Part shown: piece by piece, positions 44,805 through 58,296 of the stretch
How positions within the stretch are numbered: the stretch's first letter is position 1
Layout of the letters: every line of letters starts with the position of its first letter
NCBI GenBank assembly: GCA_000719695.1
Contig: JOHN01000004.1
Location: forward strand, 62,001-126,000
Origin: Streptomyces sp. NRRL F-6131
GTDB lineage: Bacteria; Actinomycetota; Actinomycetes; Streptomycetales; Streptomycetaceae
DNA length: 64,000 nucleotides
Direction: 5' to 3'
Position numbers and translations under genes: made by a program
The notes under the pieces: model-generated
Told to the model about the DNA's origin: nothing
Databases searched by the model: none
Seen by the model: only the letters and a program-made list of their open reading frames with translations

Positions 44805-46022
44805 ATGACGGACGGCGGCAGAACCGGGACGGCGGCGCCGGGCGCGGTCGGCGCCGCGGTGGCGGCGGGCGGCATGTCCGTCGAGCTGCCGCTCTGGCGG
44901 GCCATCTCCTTCTTCCGGGTCCTGGCCCTGTGCTACGCGCTGCTCCGGTACTTCGACTCCTACCTGGAGTTCCTGCACCCCGTCGCCGGCTGGATCTACC
45001 TCGGCGCGCTGACCCTCTGGACGCTGGCCTCCACCCGGGCGTTCTCCGGCCCGCAGCGCTGCACCTGGTACGTGCTCGCCACCGACCTCACGCTCGCCGT
45101 CACCGGCATCGTGATGAGCGGCATGGTCGACGACCCGGCCCGGATCGGCCACGGCGCGCCGACCCTGCCGACCATCTGGGCGGCCGGCACCGTGCTCGGC
45201 TTCGCCGGCCGGGGCGGCTGGCGCTGGGCGGCGGCGGCCGGCTCGGTGATCGGGGTGGCCAACATCCTCGGCCACGGCGGTGCGACCGGCGACAACGTCC
45301 ACAACATCGTGCTGCTCATGGTGGCCGGCTGCGCGATCGGCTACGTCATCGAACTGGCCCGGGCCAGTGAGGCGACGCTCACCCGGGCGCTCCAGGTCGA
45401 GGCGGCCACCCGGGAGCGCGAGCGGCTCTCCCGGGACATCCACGACGGGGTGCTGCAGGTGCTCGCGCTCGTCCAGCGCCGGGGCACCGAGGCACCGGCC
45501 GGCGGCGCGGACCTCGGCGAACTGGGCCGGCTGGCCGGGGAGCAGGAGCGGGCGCTGCGCGCGCTGATGAGCGGCGGCCCGCTGCCCGGCCGTCGCGAGC
45601 CCGAGGAGCCGCAGGACCTCCGCGCCCTGCTCGCCCCGTATGCGGACGAGCGGGTGACCGTCTCGGCCCCCGGCACCCCGGTGCCGCTGCCCGCGCGGGC
45701 CGCCGGTGAGCTGGCCGCCGCCGTCGGTGCCGCGGTGGACAACGTCCGCCGGCACGCCGGTCCCGCGGCACGCGCCTGGATCCTGGTGGAGGACGAGCCG
45801 GAGGCCGTCACCGTCTCGATCCGCGACGACGGTCCCGGGTTCGCCCCCGGGCGGCTCGGCGAGGCGGAGCGGGCCGGGCGGCTCGGGGTCTCCCAGTCGA
45901 TCCGCGGCCGCCTGCTGGACCTCGGCGGCACCGCGGAGCTGTACTCGGCGCCCGGGGAGGGCGTCGAGGTGGAGCTCAGGGTCCCGCGCACCGCCGTCGG
46001 CGCCCCGGCCCGCCTCCCGTGA
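44805..46022 (+). CDS. macS: MacS-like sensor histidine kinase
   Basis: A 405-residue membrane histidine kinase. Residues 1-190 contain about five or six transmembrane helices. The dimerisation/phosphotransfer segment RERERLSRDIHDGVLQVLALVQRRG carries the phospho-His in the NarL-type DIHDGVLQ motif. The ATPase domain at the end has AVDNVRRHAG (N-box) and IRDDGPGFAPG (G-box). It pairs with the LuxR-type regulator immediately downstream. Order and sequence match S. coelicolor MacS/MacR, a system linked to morphogenesis and actinorhodin (from memory). The ATG has a GGGGGAGGG stretch upstream. Confidence 0.92.
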   Translation: MTDGGRTGTAAPGAVGAAVAAGGMSVELPLWRAISFFRVLALCYALLRYFDSYLEFLHPVAGWIYLGALTLWTLASTRAFSGPQRCTWYVLATDLTLAVTGIVMSGMVDDPARIGHGAPTLPTIWAAGTVLGFAGRGGWRWAAAAGSVIGVANILGHGGATGDNVHNIVLLMVAGCAIGYVIELARASEATLTRALQVEAATRERERLSRDIHDGVLQVLALVQRRGTEAPAGGADLGELGRLAGEQERALRALMSGGPLPGRREPEEPQDLRALLAPYADERVTVSAPGTPVPLPARAAGELAAAVGAAVDNVRRHAGPAARAWILVEDEPEAVTVSIRDDGPGFAPGRLGEAERAGRLGVSQSIRGRLLDLGGTAELYSAPGEGVEVELRVPRTAVGAPARLP

Positions 46023-46057
46023 CCGCCCCCGACACCTCCCGCGAAAGGGTTCCGCCC

Positions 46058-50421
<4,364 letters not shown>

Positions 50422-50441
50422 GAGCGTCCCGAATGTGAGCG

Positions 50442-50484
50442 AAGCCTCTCCGGCCTGGGGTTTTCCCCGGCCGGAGAGGCTTTT
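50442..50484 (+). terminator. Terminator of the DAHP synthase gene
   Basis: AAGCCTCTCCGGCC pairs with GGCCGGAGAGGCTT around TGGGGTTTTCCCC and runs into TTTTGC. It is one of the few terminators in the window with a T-tract. Confidence 0.92.
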
Positions 50485-50503
50485 GCGTACCCGGTTCGGC
50501 GGG

Positions 50504-50538
50504 TAAGGTGAGGCTTAGTGAACTAAGGCAAGCCTTAG
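50504..50538. promoter_or_regulatory. Iron-box palindromes (probable DmdR/IdeR operator)
   Basis: TAAGGTGAGGCTTAGTGAACTAAGGC is followed by AAGCCTTAG. The segment contains two overlapping dyads: CTTAG-TGAA-CTAAG (50514-50527) and CTAAGGC-AA-GCCTTAG (50523-50538, perfect). This resembles the actinobacterial iron box TTAGGTTAGGCTAACCTAA. It lies just upstream of the Bfd-like gene, so iron repression is expected. It also overlaps the promoter region. Confidence 0.75.
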
Positions 50539-50574
50539 TCAAGATCCACTCGCTTCACCCCGGGAGAGACCGCG

Positions 50575-50847
50575 ATGTACGTGTGCATGTGCCATGCGGT
50601 CACCGAGGACCAGGTGAAGCGGGCGATCGACGCGGGGGCCAACACGCCCCGCCAGATAGCCAAGGGCTGCAAGGCCGGCACCGACTGCGGCTCCTGCGTC
50701 CGACGCATCCAGGCCCTGCTCGGCGAGCACGGCGCCCGGCCCTGCCCGACCGCGCGGCTCGCCGACAAGCTGGGTCTGGCCGACCCGGGGGCCGATCCCG
50801 CGCCCGCCCCGCTGCCGGCTCCGGTGGCACCGCTGCGCGTCGCCTGA
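50575..50847 (+). CDS. (2Fe-2S)-binding bacterioferritin-associated ferredoxin-like protein
   Basis: A 90-residue protein. Residues 1-45 are a BFD-like [2Fe-2S] domain: Cys4 and Cys6 in YVCMCHAVTE, Cys38 and Cys41 in TDCGSCVRR. Bfd delivers electrons that release iron from bacterioferritin, and the convergent gene is bfr. The C-terminal third is Pro/Ala-rich. The ATG is preceded by GGGAGAG. The iron-box palindromes upstream predict expression under iron starvation, when mobilising stored iron is useful. Confidence 0.92.
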   Translation: MYVCMCHAVTEDQVKRAIDAGANTPRQIAKGCKAGTDCGSCVRRIQALLGEHGARPCPTARLADKLGLADPGADPAPAPLPAPVAPLRVA

Positions 50848-50869
50848 GCGCCGGGCCGCAATCCGCGGG

Positions 50870-50899
50870 TCCGACGTCCGTGGTTCCGACGTCCGTGGT
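50870..50899. repeat. Tandem 15-bp direct repeat
   Basis: TCCGACGTCCGTGGT occurs twice end to end in the gap between the convergent Bfd-like and bfr genes. Related GTCCGCGGTCCGC sequence follows. Confidence 0.85.
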
Positions 50900-50939
50900 T
50901 CCCGTCCGCGGTCCGCTCGATCCGCGGTCGCGGCCCCGG

Positions 50940-51419
50940 TCAGGACTCCGGCTGTTCGATCAGCTGGGCGAGGTAGAGCGCCTCCCCGAGCTTCTCCAGC
51001 AGTTCGAGCTGGGTGTCGAGGTAGTCGATGTGGTGCTCCTCGTCCGCCAGGATCGACTCGAAGATGTTCGCCGAGGTGATGTCGTTCTTGGCCCGCATCA
51101 CCACGATCCCGCGCTTGAGCCGGTCGATGGCCTCGACCTCGACCTGCCGGTCCGCCTCGAACATCTCCTTGACCGTCTGGCCGATCCGGACGTGGAAGAG
51201 CCGCTGGTAGTTGGGCAGCCCGTCGAGGAAGAGGATCCGGTCGGTGAGCACCTCGGCGTGCTTCATCTCGTCGAACGACTCGTGCCGGGTGTACTTGGCG
51301 AGCTTCGTCCAGCCGAAGTTCTCCTGCATCTTGGCGTGCAGGAAGTACTGGTTGATCGCGGTCAGCTCGGCGGTGAGCTGCTCGTTGAGGAACTCGATGA
51401 CCTCGGTGTCGCCCTTCAT
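50940..51419 (-). CDS. bfr: Bacterioferritin
   Basis: A 159-residue ferritin-like four-helix protein, forming 24-mers that oxidise and store iron. The di-iron residues are visible: Glu18 (TAELTAINQ), Glu51 and His54 (SFDEMKHAE), a Glu near 94 (EVEAIDRLK) and Glu/His near 127-130 (LADEEHHIDY). Met52 is the heme-bridging residue at the dimer interface. The start is ATG 51419 with an AAGGAAG-type site upstream. Pairing with a Bfd-like ferredoxin fits a store-and-release module. Confidence 0.96.
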   Translation of the reverse strand: MKGDTEVIEFLNEQLTAELTAINQYFLHAKMQENFGWTKLAKYTRHESFDEMKHAEVLTDRILFLDGLPNYQRLFHVRIGQTVKEMFEADRQVEVEAIDRLKRGIVVMRAKNDITSANIFESILADEEHHIDYLDTQLELLEKLGEALYLAQLIEQPES

Positions 51420-51533
51420 GGCGCTGCCTTCCTGCTGTGCGTGCGGGGATCACGGCCGTACCCGTCGGCTGCACGCATCCTGGCACCGTGATGGGAAGAA
51501 ATTCCAGTAAGTTCACACTCACTAGGACATGTG

Positions 51534-51546
51534 TCGGAATATCCGA
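51534..51546. promoter_or_regulatory. Short palindrome in the bfr / sulfite-oxidase-like gap
   Basis: TCGGA-ATA-TCCGA has perfect 5-bp arms. It lies in the 240-bp divergent region and may be an operator; the binding protein is unknown. I see no iron box here. Confidence 0.3.
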
Positions 51547-51659
51547 TTTGCTCGGAGCTTGGCCCGTACGCCTGGCGCGGATGACCCGTACGAGCGGGGC
51601 GCGCGAGGTGGGAAAGGGGCGCGCGCGGGACGCCGCCCGCCGTCTGTCACCATGGATCC

Positions 51660-52289
51660 ATGGGTCAGTCCGAACAAGAACCGTTGCCGCCGTCTGACCC
51701 CCGGCTCCCGCCGGGCCAGCGCGTCCAACGCGGGTGGCCCGCCCTGCACTACGGGCCGGTACCCCGGTTCAAGCCCCTGACCTGGGACCTCCAGGTGTTC
51801 GGCGCGACCGCCTCGGCGGAGAAGCACAGCTGGGACTTCGAGGGCTTCAACGCCCTGCCCCGCACCACCGTCCGGGCCGACCTGCACTGCGTCACCCGCT
51901 TCTCCGTGCTCGACGGCGACTGGACCGGCGTGGCCGCCTCCGTCCTGCTCGACCTGGTGCCGCCGGACCGGGACGTCACCCATGTGATGGTCTGGGCGGA
52001 GTACGGCTACAGCGCCAATCTGCGGCTCGCCGACTTCGCCGCCCCCGACACCCTGCTCGCCACCCACCGCAACGGCGAGGCGATCACCGCCGAGCACGGC
52101 TTCCCGGTGCGGCTGGTCGTCCCGCAGCTGTACGCCTGGAAGGGGCCCAAGTGGGTCCGCGCGGTCGAGTACATGCGGGCCGACCGGCGCGGCTTCTGGG
52201 AGGAGCGCGGCTACCACAACCGGGCCGACCCGTGGCGCGAGCAGCGCTACTCCTACCAGGAGGAGCCGGGCGACGGCCCGCTCCGGTAG
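51660..52289 (+). CDS. Sulfite-oxidase-like molybdopterin-dependent oxidoreductase
   Basis: A 209-residue protein consisting of the molybdopterin domain alone. RADLHCVTRFSVLDGDWTGVAASVLLD contains the conserved molybdenum-ligand Cys (Cys77). HGFPVRLVVPQLYAWKGPKWVRAVEY is the usual C-terminal signature. It lacks a heme and a dimerisation domain and has no signal peptide, unlike periplasmic YedY. The substrate is unknown. The start is ATG 51660; no clear ribosome site is visible. Confidence 0.88.
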   Translation: MGQSEQEPLPPSDPRLPPGQRVQRGWPALHYGPVPRFKPLTWDLQVFGATASAEKHSWDFEGFNALPRTTVRADLHCVTRFSVLDGDWTGVAASVLLDLVPPDRDVTHVMVWAEYGYSANLRLADFAAPDTLLATHRNGEAITAEHGFPVRLVVPQLYAWKGPKWVRAVEYMRADRRGFWEERGYHNRADPWREQRYSYQEEPGDGPLR

Positions 52290-52334
52290 TCCCGGTCGGC
52301 GGGTTCCGCCCCGGGGGAGACGACCTGGCCCCTC

Positions 52335-54125
52335 CTAGAGGAACGGGAAGGTGACCGTCACCACGGTGCGCTGCGGCTTGCGCTCGCCGGCCGCCGGGGA
52401 CTGGCCGGTCACCTTACCGGTGCCGAAGAGGTTGACCCCGCTGCTCTGCATGGCGAAACCGGCCGCCTGGAGCGCCTTCTCCGCGGCCTCCTTGGACATC
52501 CCGGTCACGTTCGGGACCGCCACCATGCCCTTGCTGACCACCAGCGCCACCGGAGTGTTCTCCGCCACCTGCTGCCCGGCGGCCGGCGAACTGCTGATCA
52601 CCGAGCCCTCGGGGACGGTGTCGCTGTTGGTCTCGGTCACCGTGCCGGCCGCCAGCTGCAGCCCGGCCAGCGCCGAGGCGGCCTGCGCGGACGGCTTGCC
52701 GACCAGGTCCGGAACGGCGATCCGCTTCGGCCCGCGCGAGACGGTGAGGGTGACGGTGTCGCTCTTCCTGGCCCGGGTGCCGACCCCGGGATCGGCCGCG
52801 ACCACCTGGCCGGCCGGGACGGACTCGCTGTACACCTCGGTGATCCGCCCGTGCATCCCGGCGGCGTCGAGGATCCGCTCCGCCTCGGCCCGGTCCTTGC
52901 CGAGCACGCCCGGCACCGTGCCGTACACCGCGCCGGAGATCGCGTACGTCGCCCCGCCGATCAGCAGCACCAGGGCGGTCAGCACGGCCGTCCAGATCAG
53001 CGGCTTGCGCGGCAGCCGACGGGCGGCGCCGGACCGGGGGCGGCGGGTGCGGGGCGCCCGCGCCGGCGGCGGCTCGTCGTACGGGCGGGGCTCGGTGAGC
53101 AGCTGCTCCATGACGTCCGGCGGCACGTCCAGCACGCTGGTGCGCTCGACCGGGGGCGCGGGGACGATCACCGGGGTGAGCACCGAGGTGGCCTCGCCGG
53201 TCGGGTACTGCGGGCTCGGCCGGGTGGAGGCGGGCGGTTCGGCGTCCAGCTGGGCCGGGGTGAGCCCGCGGCGGACCCGCTGGAGCGCGGCGAGCAGCTC
53301 CACCGCGTCGTACGGACGGCCGGCGCGGTCGCGGGCGCAGGCGCCGGCCACTATCGCGTCCAGTTCGGCGGGGACCCCGGGCACGGTCGCGGACGGCGGC
53401 GGGACGTCCTCGTGCAGGTGGCGGTACATCACCTGGACGGGGTTCTCACCGGTGTGCGGGCGGGCGCCGGTGAGCATCTCGTACAGCAGGATGCCGGCCG
53501 CGTAGACGTCCACCCGCTGGTCGGTCTCGGCGCCGGGCCGGATCTGCTCGGGTGCGAGGTAGGAGACGGTGCCGAGCACGGTGTCGGTGGTCGGGGTGCC
53601 GGAGGTGGCCGCGCCGTCCGCCGCGTTCAGCACCCGGACCAGGCCGAAGTCGGCGACCTTGACCAGGCCGTCGTCGGTGATCAGCACGTTCTCGGGCTTG
53701 ACGTCGCGGTGCACCAGCCCGGCCCGGTGGGCGGCGCCGAGCGCGGCGAGCACCGGCTCCAGGACGTCCAGCGCGGCCCGGATGGAGAGCGCGCCGCGGT
53801 CGCTCAGCAGGTCGCGCAGGGTGCGGCCGGGCACGTACTCCATGGCGAGGAAGACGTGGCCGCCGTCGGCGCCCTGGTCGAAGACGTTGACCACGTTCGG
53901 GTGGGCGAGCCGGGCGACGGCCTTGGCCTCGCGGATGAAGCGGGCGGTGAAGGCGGCGTCCCCGGCGAGTGACGGGTGCATCACCTTGAGCGCCACGACC
54001 CGGTCGAGGCGGGTGTCGGTGCCCCGGTACACGGTGGACATCCCACCGGCGGCGATCCGTCGCTCGACCCGGTACCGGCCGTCGAGCAGGGTACCGATCA
54101 GGGGGTCGCGCAGTGCCATGTCCAC
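52335..54125 (-). CDS. Transmembrane Ser/Thr protein kinase with PASTA repeats
   Basis: A 596-residue Hanks-type kinase. The kinase domain (about 15-275) has GGMSTVYRG, VALKVM, HRDVKPENVL, DFGLVR and APEQ. A Pro-rich linker, one transmembrane helix (about 370-395) and three PASTA domains follow (from VPGVLGKDRAEAERILDAAG, VPDLVGKPSAQAASALAG, VPNVTGMSKEAAEKALQAAG), which bind peptidoglycan or lipid II outside. It would sense wall precursors. The start is GTG 54125 or ATG 54119; TAGACT ends six bases upstream, so the mRNA may be leaderless. The Mtb kinase in this position is PknL (from memory), which lacks PASTA domains. Confidence 0.95.
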   Translation of the reverse strand: MDMALRDPLIGTLLDGRYRVERRIAAGGMSTVYRGTDTRLDRVVALKVMHPSLAGDAAFTARFIREAKAVARLAHPNVVNVFDQGADGGHVFLAMEYVPGRTLRDLLSDRGALSIRAALDVLEPVLAALGAAHRAGLVHRDVKPENVLITDDGLVKVADFGLVRVLNAADGAATSGTPTTDTVLGTVSYLAPEQIRPGAETDQRVDVYAAGILLYEMLTGARPHTGENPVQVMYRHLHEDVPPPSATVPGVPAELDAIVAGACARDRAGRPYDAVELLAALQRVRRGLTPAQLDAEPPASTRPSPQYPTGEATSVLTPVIVPAPPVERTSVLDVPPDVMEQLLTEPRPYDEPPPARAPRTRRPRSGAARRLPRKPLIWTAVLTALVLLIGGATYAISGAVYGTVPGVLGKDRAEAERILDAAGMHGRITEVYSESVPAGQVVAADPGVGTRARKSDTVTLTVSRGPKRIAVPDLVGKPSAQAASALAGLQLAAGTVTETNSDTVPEGSVISSSPAAGQQVAENTPVALVVSKGMVAVPNVTGMSKEAAEKALQAAGFAMQSSGVNLFGTGKVTGQSPAAGERKPQRTVVTVTFPFL

Positions 54126-54150
54126 CCGGCGAGTCTAGGCCGTGGGCACG

Positions 54151-54186
54151 GAGCGGCCCCGGGGGACACCGCTCCCGGGGCCGCTC
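54151..54186 (-). terminator. Terminator of the thiOSG operon
   Basis: GAGCGGCCCCGGG and CCCGGGGCCGCTC form a stem of about 13 bp downstream of thiG on the minus strand, just before the kinase promoter. Confidence 0.82.
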
Positions 54187-54239
54187 TGTGCCCGGTTCGT
54201 GACACCGGACCGGTGAACGGCGGTCGCCAAGGGCTGTCC

Positions 54240-55040
<801 letters not shown>

Positions 55041-55262
55041 TCAGCCTCCCTGGACGGCGGTGAGGATCTCGATCCGGTCGCCCGCGGACAGCGGGGTGAG
55101 CGACCACGCGGTGCGCGGCACCACGGTTTCGTTGAGCGCGGCGGCGACGCCGGAGTGGGCCTGGCTGAGGGTCGCGACGACCTCGGCCAGGGTGGTCGAG
55201 GCGGGGACCTCGCGGGGCTCGCCGTTGACGCTCAGGGGGATGTCGCTGGTGCGGGGGCTCAT
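55041..55262 (-). CDS. thiS: Sulfur carrier protein ThiS
   Basis: A 73-residue ubiquitin-like protein. It has the VNGEPREVP start and ends in the required Gly-Gly (AVQGG), whose thiocarboxylate donates sulfur to the thiazole. The ATG overlaps the thiO stop (ATGA). No ThiF appears in the window, so the adenylation enzyme must be elsewhere. Confidence 0.95.
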   Translation of the reverse strand: MSPRTSDIPLSVNGEPREVPASTTLAEVVATLSQAHSGVAAALNETVVPRTAWSLTPLSAGDRIEILTAVQGG

Positions 55263-56422
55263 GCCGGGACCTTCGTGAATCGGTGGGGGGAGAACGGGCG
55301 GGCGAGTTCCGGCAGGTCGCCGGTGGCCAGGTACGCGGCGAGCAGGTCGCCGGTGACGGGCGTCAGCAGCACGCCGTTGCGGTAGTGGCCGGTCGCGGCG
55401 ACCAGGCCGGGCAGCGCGGTCGGGCCGAGCAGCGGCGCGTTGTCCGGCGACCCGGGGCGCAGCCCGGCTCCGGTCTCCACCAGCGGCAGCTCGGTGATGC
55501 CGGGGACCAGCTCGTGCGCGTCGCGCAGCAGTTCGTAGACGCCGCCGGCGGTGACCGTGGTGTCGTGGCCCAGCTCCTCGCTGGTGGCACCGATCACCAG
55601 CTCGCCGTCGGCGCGCGGCACCAGGTAGAGGTGGCCGCCGCGGACCACGGCGCGGACGTTGCGGGACAGGAACGGCCGGTAGGCCTCGGGCACGCGCAGC
55701 CGCAGGACCTGGCCCTTGACGGGGCGGATCGCGGGCAGCACGCCCGGGGGCAGGCCGGGAAGCAGGTGGCTGCGCGAACCGGCCGCCAGCACCACCCGCT
55801 CGGCGGTGAGGGTCCCGCCGTCGGCCAGTCGGACGCCGGTGGCCCGGTCGTCCTCGACCAGCAGGGCGGCGGCCTCGGCGCGGTGCAGCACCGCGCCGGC
55901 CCGCTCGCAGGCGCGGACCAGGGCGGCGGCCAGCCGGCGGCCGTCCACCTGGTGGTCGTCGGTGACGTGCAGCCCGCCGCGCACGCCGGGGGCGAGCATC
56001 GGTTCCAGCCGGCGGGCCTCGCGGCCGGTGAGCCACTGCGAGTCCAGGCCGAGCCGTCGGTGGAAGGCGTGCAGTTCGCGGAGCTCCTCGCGGTCGTCCG
56101 CGTCGAGGGCGACCGCGATCGTGCCGCACTGCCGGTAGCCGGTGTCCAGGCCGCCGCTCGCCTCGGTGAGCTCGGCGGCGAAGGCCGCCCAGCGCTCGTT
56201 GGAGGCCATGCCGAGCCGGAGCAGGGGCTCCTCGCCGTACTGGAGTTCGGTGACCGGGGCGAGCATGCCCGCCGCGACCTGGGCGGCGCCGCCGCCGGGG
56301 GCCGGGTCGAGCACGGTGACGCCCAGTCCTCGCTGGGCCGCCCGCCAGGCGACGACGAGTCCGATGATCCCGCCGCCGACCACCAGCACCTCGGCCCGGG
56401 TTCCCGATGCCAAGCGTGTCAA
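55259..56422 (-). CDS. thiO: Glycine oxidase ThiO
   Basis: A 387-residue FAD enzyme that oxidises glycine to iminoglycine for ThiG. It has a DAO-family Rossmann fold: VLVVGGGIIGLVVAWRAAQRGLGVTVLDP at the N-terminus, AAQVAAGMLAPVTE, and GLRPGSPDNAPLLGPTALPGLVAATGHYRNGVLL at the C-terminus with the FAD and substrate arginine. The start is TTG 56422, about eight bases after GGGAGAG. The gene directly follows the TPP riboswitch and heads thiO-thiS-thiG. Confidence 0.95.
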   Translation of the reverse strand: MTRLASGTRAEVLVVGGGIIGLVVAWRAAQRGLGVTVLDPAPGGGAAQVAAGMLAPVTELQYGEEPLLRLGMASNERWAAFAAELTEASGGLDTGYRQCGTIAVALDADDREELRELHAFHRRLGLDSQWLTGREARRLEPMLAPGVRGGLHVTDDHQVDGRRLAAALVRACERAGAVLHRAEAAALLVEDDRATGVRLADGGTLTAERVVLAAGSRSHLLPGLPPGVLPAIRPVKGQVLRLRVPEAYRPFLSRNVRAVVRGGHLYLVPRADGELVIGATSEELGHDTTVTAGGVYELLRDAHELVPGITELPLVETGAGLRPGSPDNAPLLGPTALPGLVAATGHYRNGVLLTPVTGDLLAAYLATGDLPELARPFSPHRFTKVPA

Positions 56423-56430
56423 AGTCGCTG

Positions 56431-56530
56431 CTCTCCCTTCGCCGGTATGACCCGGATCAGGTTCGGACGGTCGCAGGCCGTGGCAGCCCGCCTCTCAGCC
56501 CGGTTCGCCGGGCTCCCGTGATGGTGCCCC
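56431..56530 (-). promoter_or_regulatory. TPP (thiamine pyrophosphate) riboswitch
   Basis: Read on the minus strand, the leader has GGGAGCCCGGCG...GCTGAGAGGCGGGCTGCC and later ACCGTCCGAACCTGATCCGGGTCATACCGGCGAAGGGAG, with the invariant CUGAGA and ACCUGAUC...GGxUCAUxCCxGCGxAGGGA boxes. The 3' end overlaps the thiO ribosome site (GGGAGAG), so TPP binding is expected to block translation. Boundaries are approximate. Confidence 0.96.
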
Positions 56531-56626
56531 CACCTTAACTCCGGGGGGTCCGGCCGCTGAAGGTGCCCGGGAAGGGGCCCTCACGGGCACCCGGCCCTAG
56601 GTCCGAAGACCTGCGACCGGGCTCAG

Positions 56627-56642
56627 TACAGTGACGGGCGTG
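56627..56642 (+). promoter_or_regulatory. -10 hexamer 7 nt before the reductase GTG (probable leaderless start)
   Basis: TACAGT (56627-56632) is followed by GACGGGC and GTG at 56640. No Shine-Dalgarno precedes the GTG. The -35 is weak. Confidence 0.5.
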
Positions 56643-57866
56643 GCTGAGCTGAGCGGAACGGGACAGACGGATCGGGTGGTCGTGGTCGGCGCCGGGCTGG
56701 CCGGGGCGCAGTGCGCCGCGGTGCTGCGGCGCGACGGCTGGCGGGGACGGATCACGCTGGTCGGTGAGGAGCCGCACGTGCCGTACGACCGGCCGCCGCT
56801 CTCCAAGGACGTGCTGCTCGGCAAGGCCGACAGCACCGCCCTCGACCTCGACTTCGGGCAGCTGGACGTCGAACTGCTCACCGGCCGCCGCGCCACCGGC
56901 CTCACCCCCGGCGGCCCCGGCACGCCCGGCGTGCTGCACACCGACGCCGGGGACGTCGGGTACGACGCGCTGGTGATCGCCACCGGTGCCGAGCCGCGGG
57001 CCCTTCCCGGCGCCGAGCGCGCCCATCTGCTGCACACCCTGGACGACGCGCTGGCGCTGCGCGCCCTGCTCCGGCCCGGCCTGCGCCTGGTGCTGGTCGG
57101 CGCGGGCTGGATCGGCGCCGAGGTGGCCACCGCCGCCCGGGCGGCCGGCTGCGAGGTGACCGTGGTCGAGGCCGGCCCGGCGCCCGTCCCCGGGGCACTG
57201 CCCGTCGAGGTCGGCCGGGCGATGGCCGGCTGGTACGCCGCGGCCGGGATCGACCTGCGCTGCGGCACCGGTGTCGCCGCCGTCGAACCGGGCGCGGTCC
57301 TGCTCGCCGACGGCTCGCACCTGCCCGCCGACGAGGTGGTGGTCGGCGTCGGCGCCCGTCCGGCCACCGGCTGGCTGGCCGGCACCGGTGTCGCCCTGGA
57401 CGCGGCCGGTGCGGTGCTGGTGGACGAGCGGTTGCGCACCACCGTGCCGGGCGTCCTCGCGGCCGGCGACTGCGTCAGCTACCCCTCGGCGCGCTCCGGC
57501 GGCCGGCTGACCGTCCAGCACTGGGACCACGCGCTGCAGTCCGGCGAGGCGGTCGCCGGCACCCTGCTCGGCTCGGAGGCGCCGCCGTACGACCCGGTGC
57601 AGTACTTCTGGTCCGAGCAGTTCGGGCGGATGGTGCAGTACGCCGGCCGGCACGGTGAGGGCGACGAGCTGCTCTGGCGCGGCTCACCGGCGGACCCGGA
57701 CTGGTCGGTGCTCTGGCTGCGCGACGGCGCCCTGCGGGCGCTGCTCGCGGTGGACCGGCCGCGCGACCTGACCCAGGGCCGGCGGCTGGTCGAGCGCGGC
57801 GCCGTGCTGGACCGGGTGCGCGCGGCCGACCCGGCCGTCCCGCTGAAGTCGGCGGTCGCCGGGTAG
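56640..57866 (+). CDS. FAD-dependent NAD(P)/ferredoxin reductase
   Basis: A 408-residue flavoprotein of the putidaredoxin/rubredoxin reductase class. It has two dinucleotide folds: RVVVVGAGLAGAQCAAVLRRDG (FAD) and RLVLVGAGWIGAEVATAARAAGCEVTVVEA (NAD(P)H). VPYDRPPLSKDVL and the second FAD motif TTVPGVLAAGDCV are canonical. It passes electrons from NAD(P)H to a ferredoxin or P450 chain. No P450 or ferredoxin of that type is adjacent. The start is GTG 56640; GTG 56631 is in frame but overlaps the -10. Confidence 0.9.
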   Translation: MAELSGTGQTDRVVVVGAGLAGAQCAAVLRRDGWRGRITLVGEEPHVPYDRPPLSKDVLLGKADSTALDLDFGQLDVELLTGRRATGLTPGGPGTPGVLHTDAGDVGYDALVIATGAEPRALPGAERAHLLHTLDDALALRALLRPGLRLVLVGAGWIGAEVATAARAAGCEVTVVEAGPAPVPGALPVEVGRAMAGWYAAAGIDLRCGTGVAAVEPGAVLLADGSHLPADEVVVGVGARPATGWLAGTGVALDAAGAVLVDERLRTTVPGVLAAGDCVSYPSARSGGRLTVQHWDHALQSGEAVAGTLLGSEAPPYDPVQYFWSEQFGRMVQYAGRHGEGDELLWRGSPADPDWSVLWLRDGALRALLAVDRPRDLTQGRRLVERGAVLDRVRAADPAVPLKSAVAG

Positions 57867-57930
57867 CTCCCCGGACGGCCGAGGGGTGCGCGTGGTGCGT
57901 GGCGGCCCGCCGAGGTGGCAGTCTGGTGGC

Positions 57931-58296
57931 GTGAGTAAGAACGAAGCCAAGATCGAATCCCTGGTCGCCGCGTGGCTGTACCTGCCCGACATCTCCGAGA
58001 AGTGGGGTGTGGTGGTCACCGAGGTGCGCGACATGGTCAAGCGGGGTGACCTGATCGCCGTCCGCCGCGGCCCCAACAAGTCGCTGCAGGTCCCGGCGGC
58101 GTTCATCGACGAGACCGGTCCGGTGAAGCACCTGGTCGGCCTGCTGACGGTGCTGCGGGACAGCGGGTTCAGCAACGAGGAGATCCTCGACTGGATGTTC
58201 TCCGAGGACCCGTCGCTGCCCGGCACCCCGATCCAGGCGCTGTGGGAGAACCGGGCCACCGAGGTCAAGCGCCGCGCCCAGGCGATGGCGCTGTGA
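57931..58296 (+). CDS. Rv2175c-like winged-helix DNA-binding protein
   Basis: A 121-residue protein with an N-terminal winged HTH ([43 protein letters not shown]) and a conserved helical C-terminal domain ([34 protein letters not shown]). This is the pattern of Rv2175c, a DNA-binding protein phosphorylated by the neighbouring kinase PknL in M. tuberculosis (from memory). Here the PASTA kinase lies 3.8 kb away on the other strand. The start is GTG 57931. Its stop overlaps the thiE start. Confidence 0.9.
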   Translation: MSKNEAKIESLVAAWLYLPDISEKWGVVVTEVRDMVKRGDLIAVRRGPNKSLQVPAAFIDETGPVKHLVGLLTVLRDSGFSNEEILDWMFSEDPSLPGTPIQALWENRATEVKRRAQAMAL

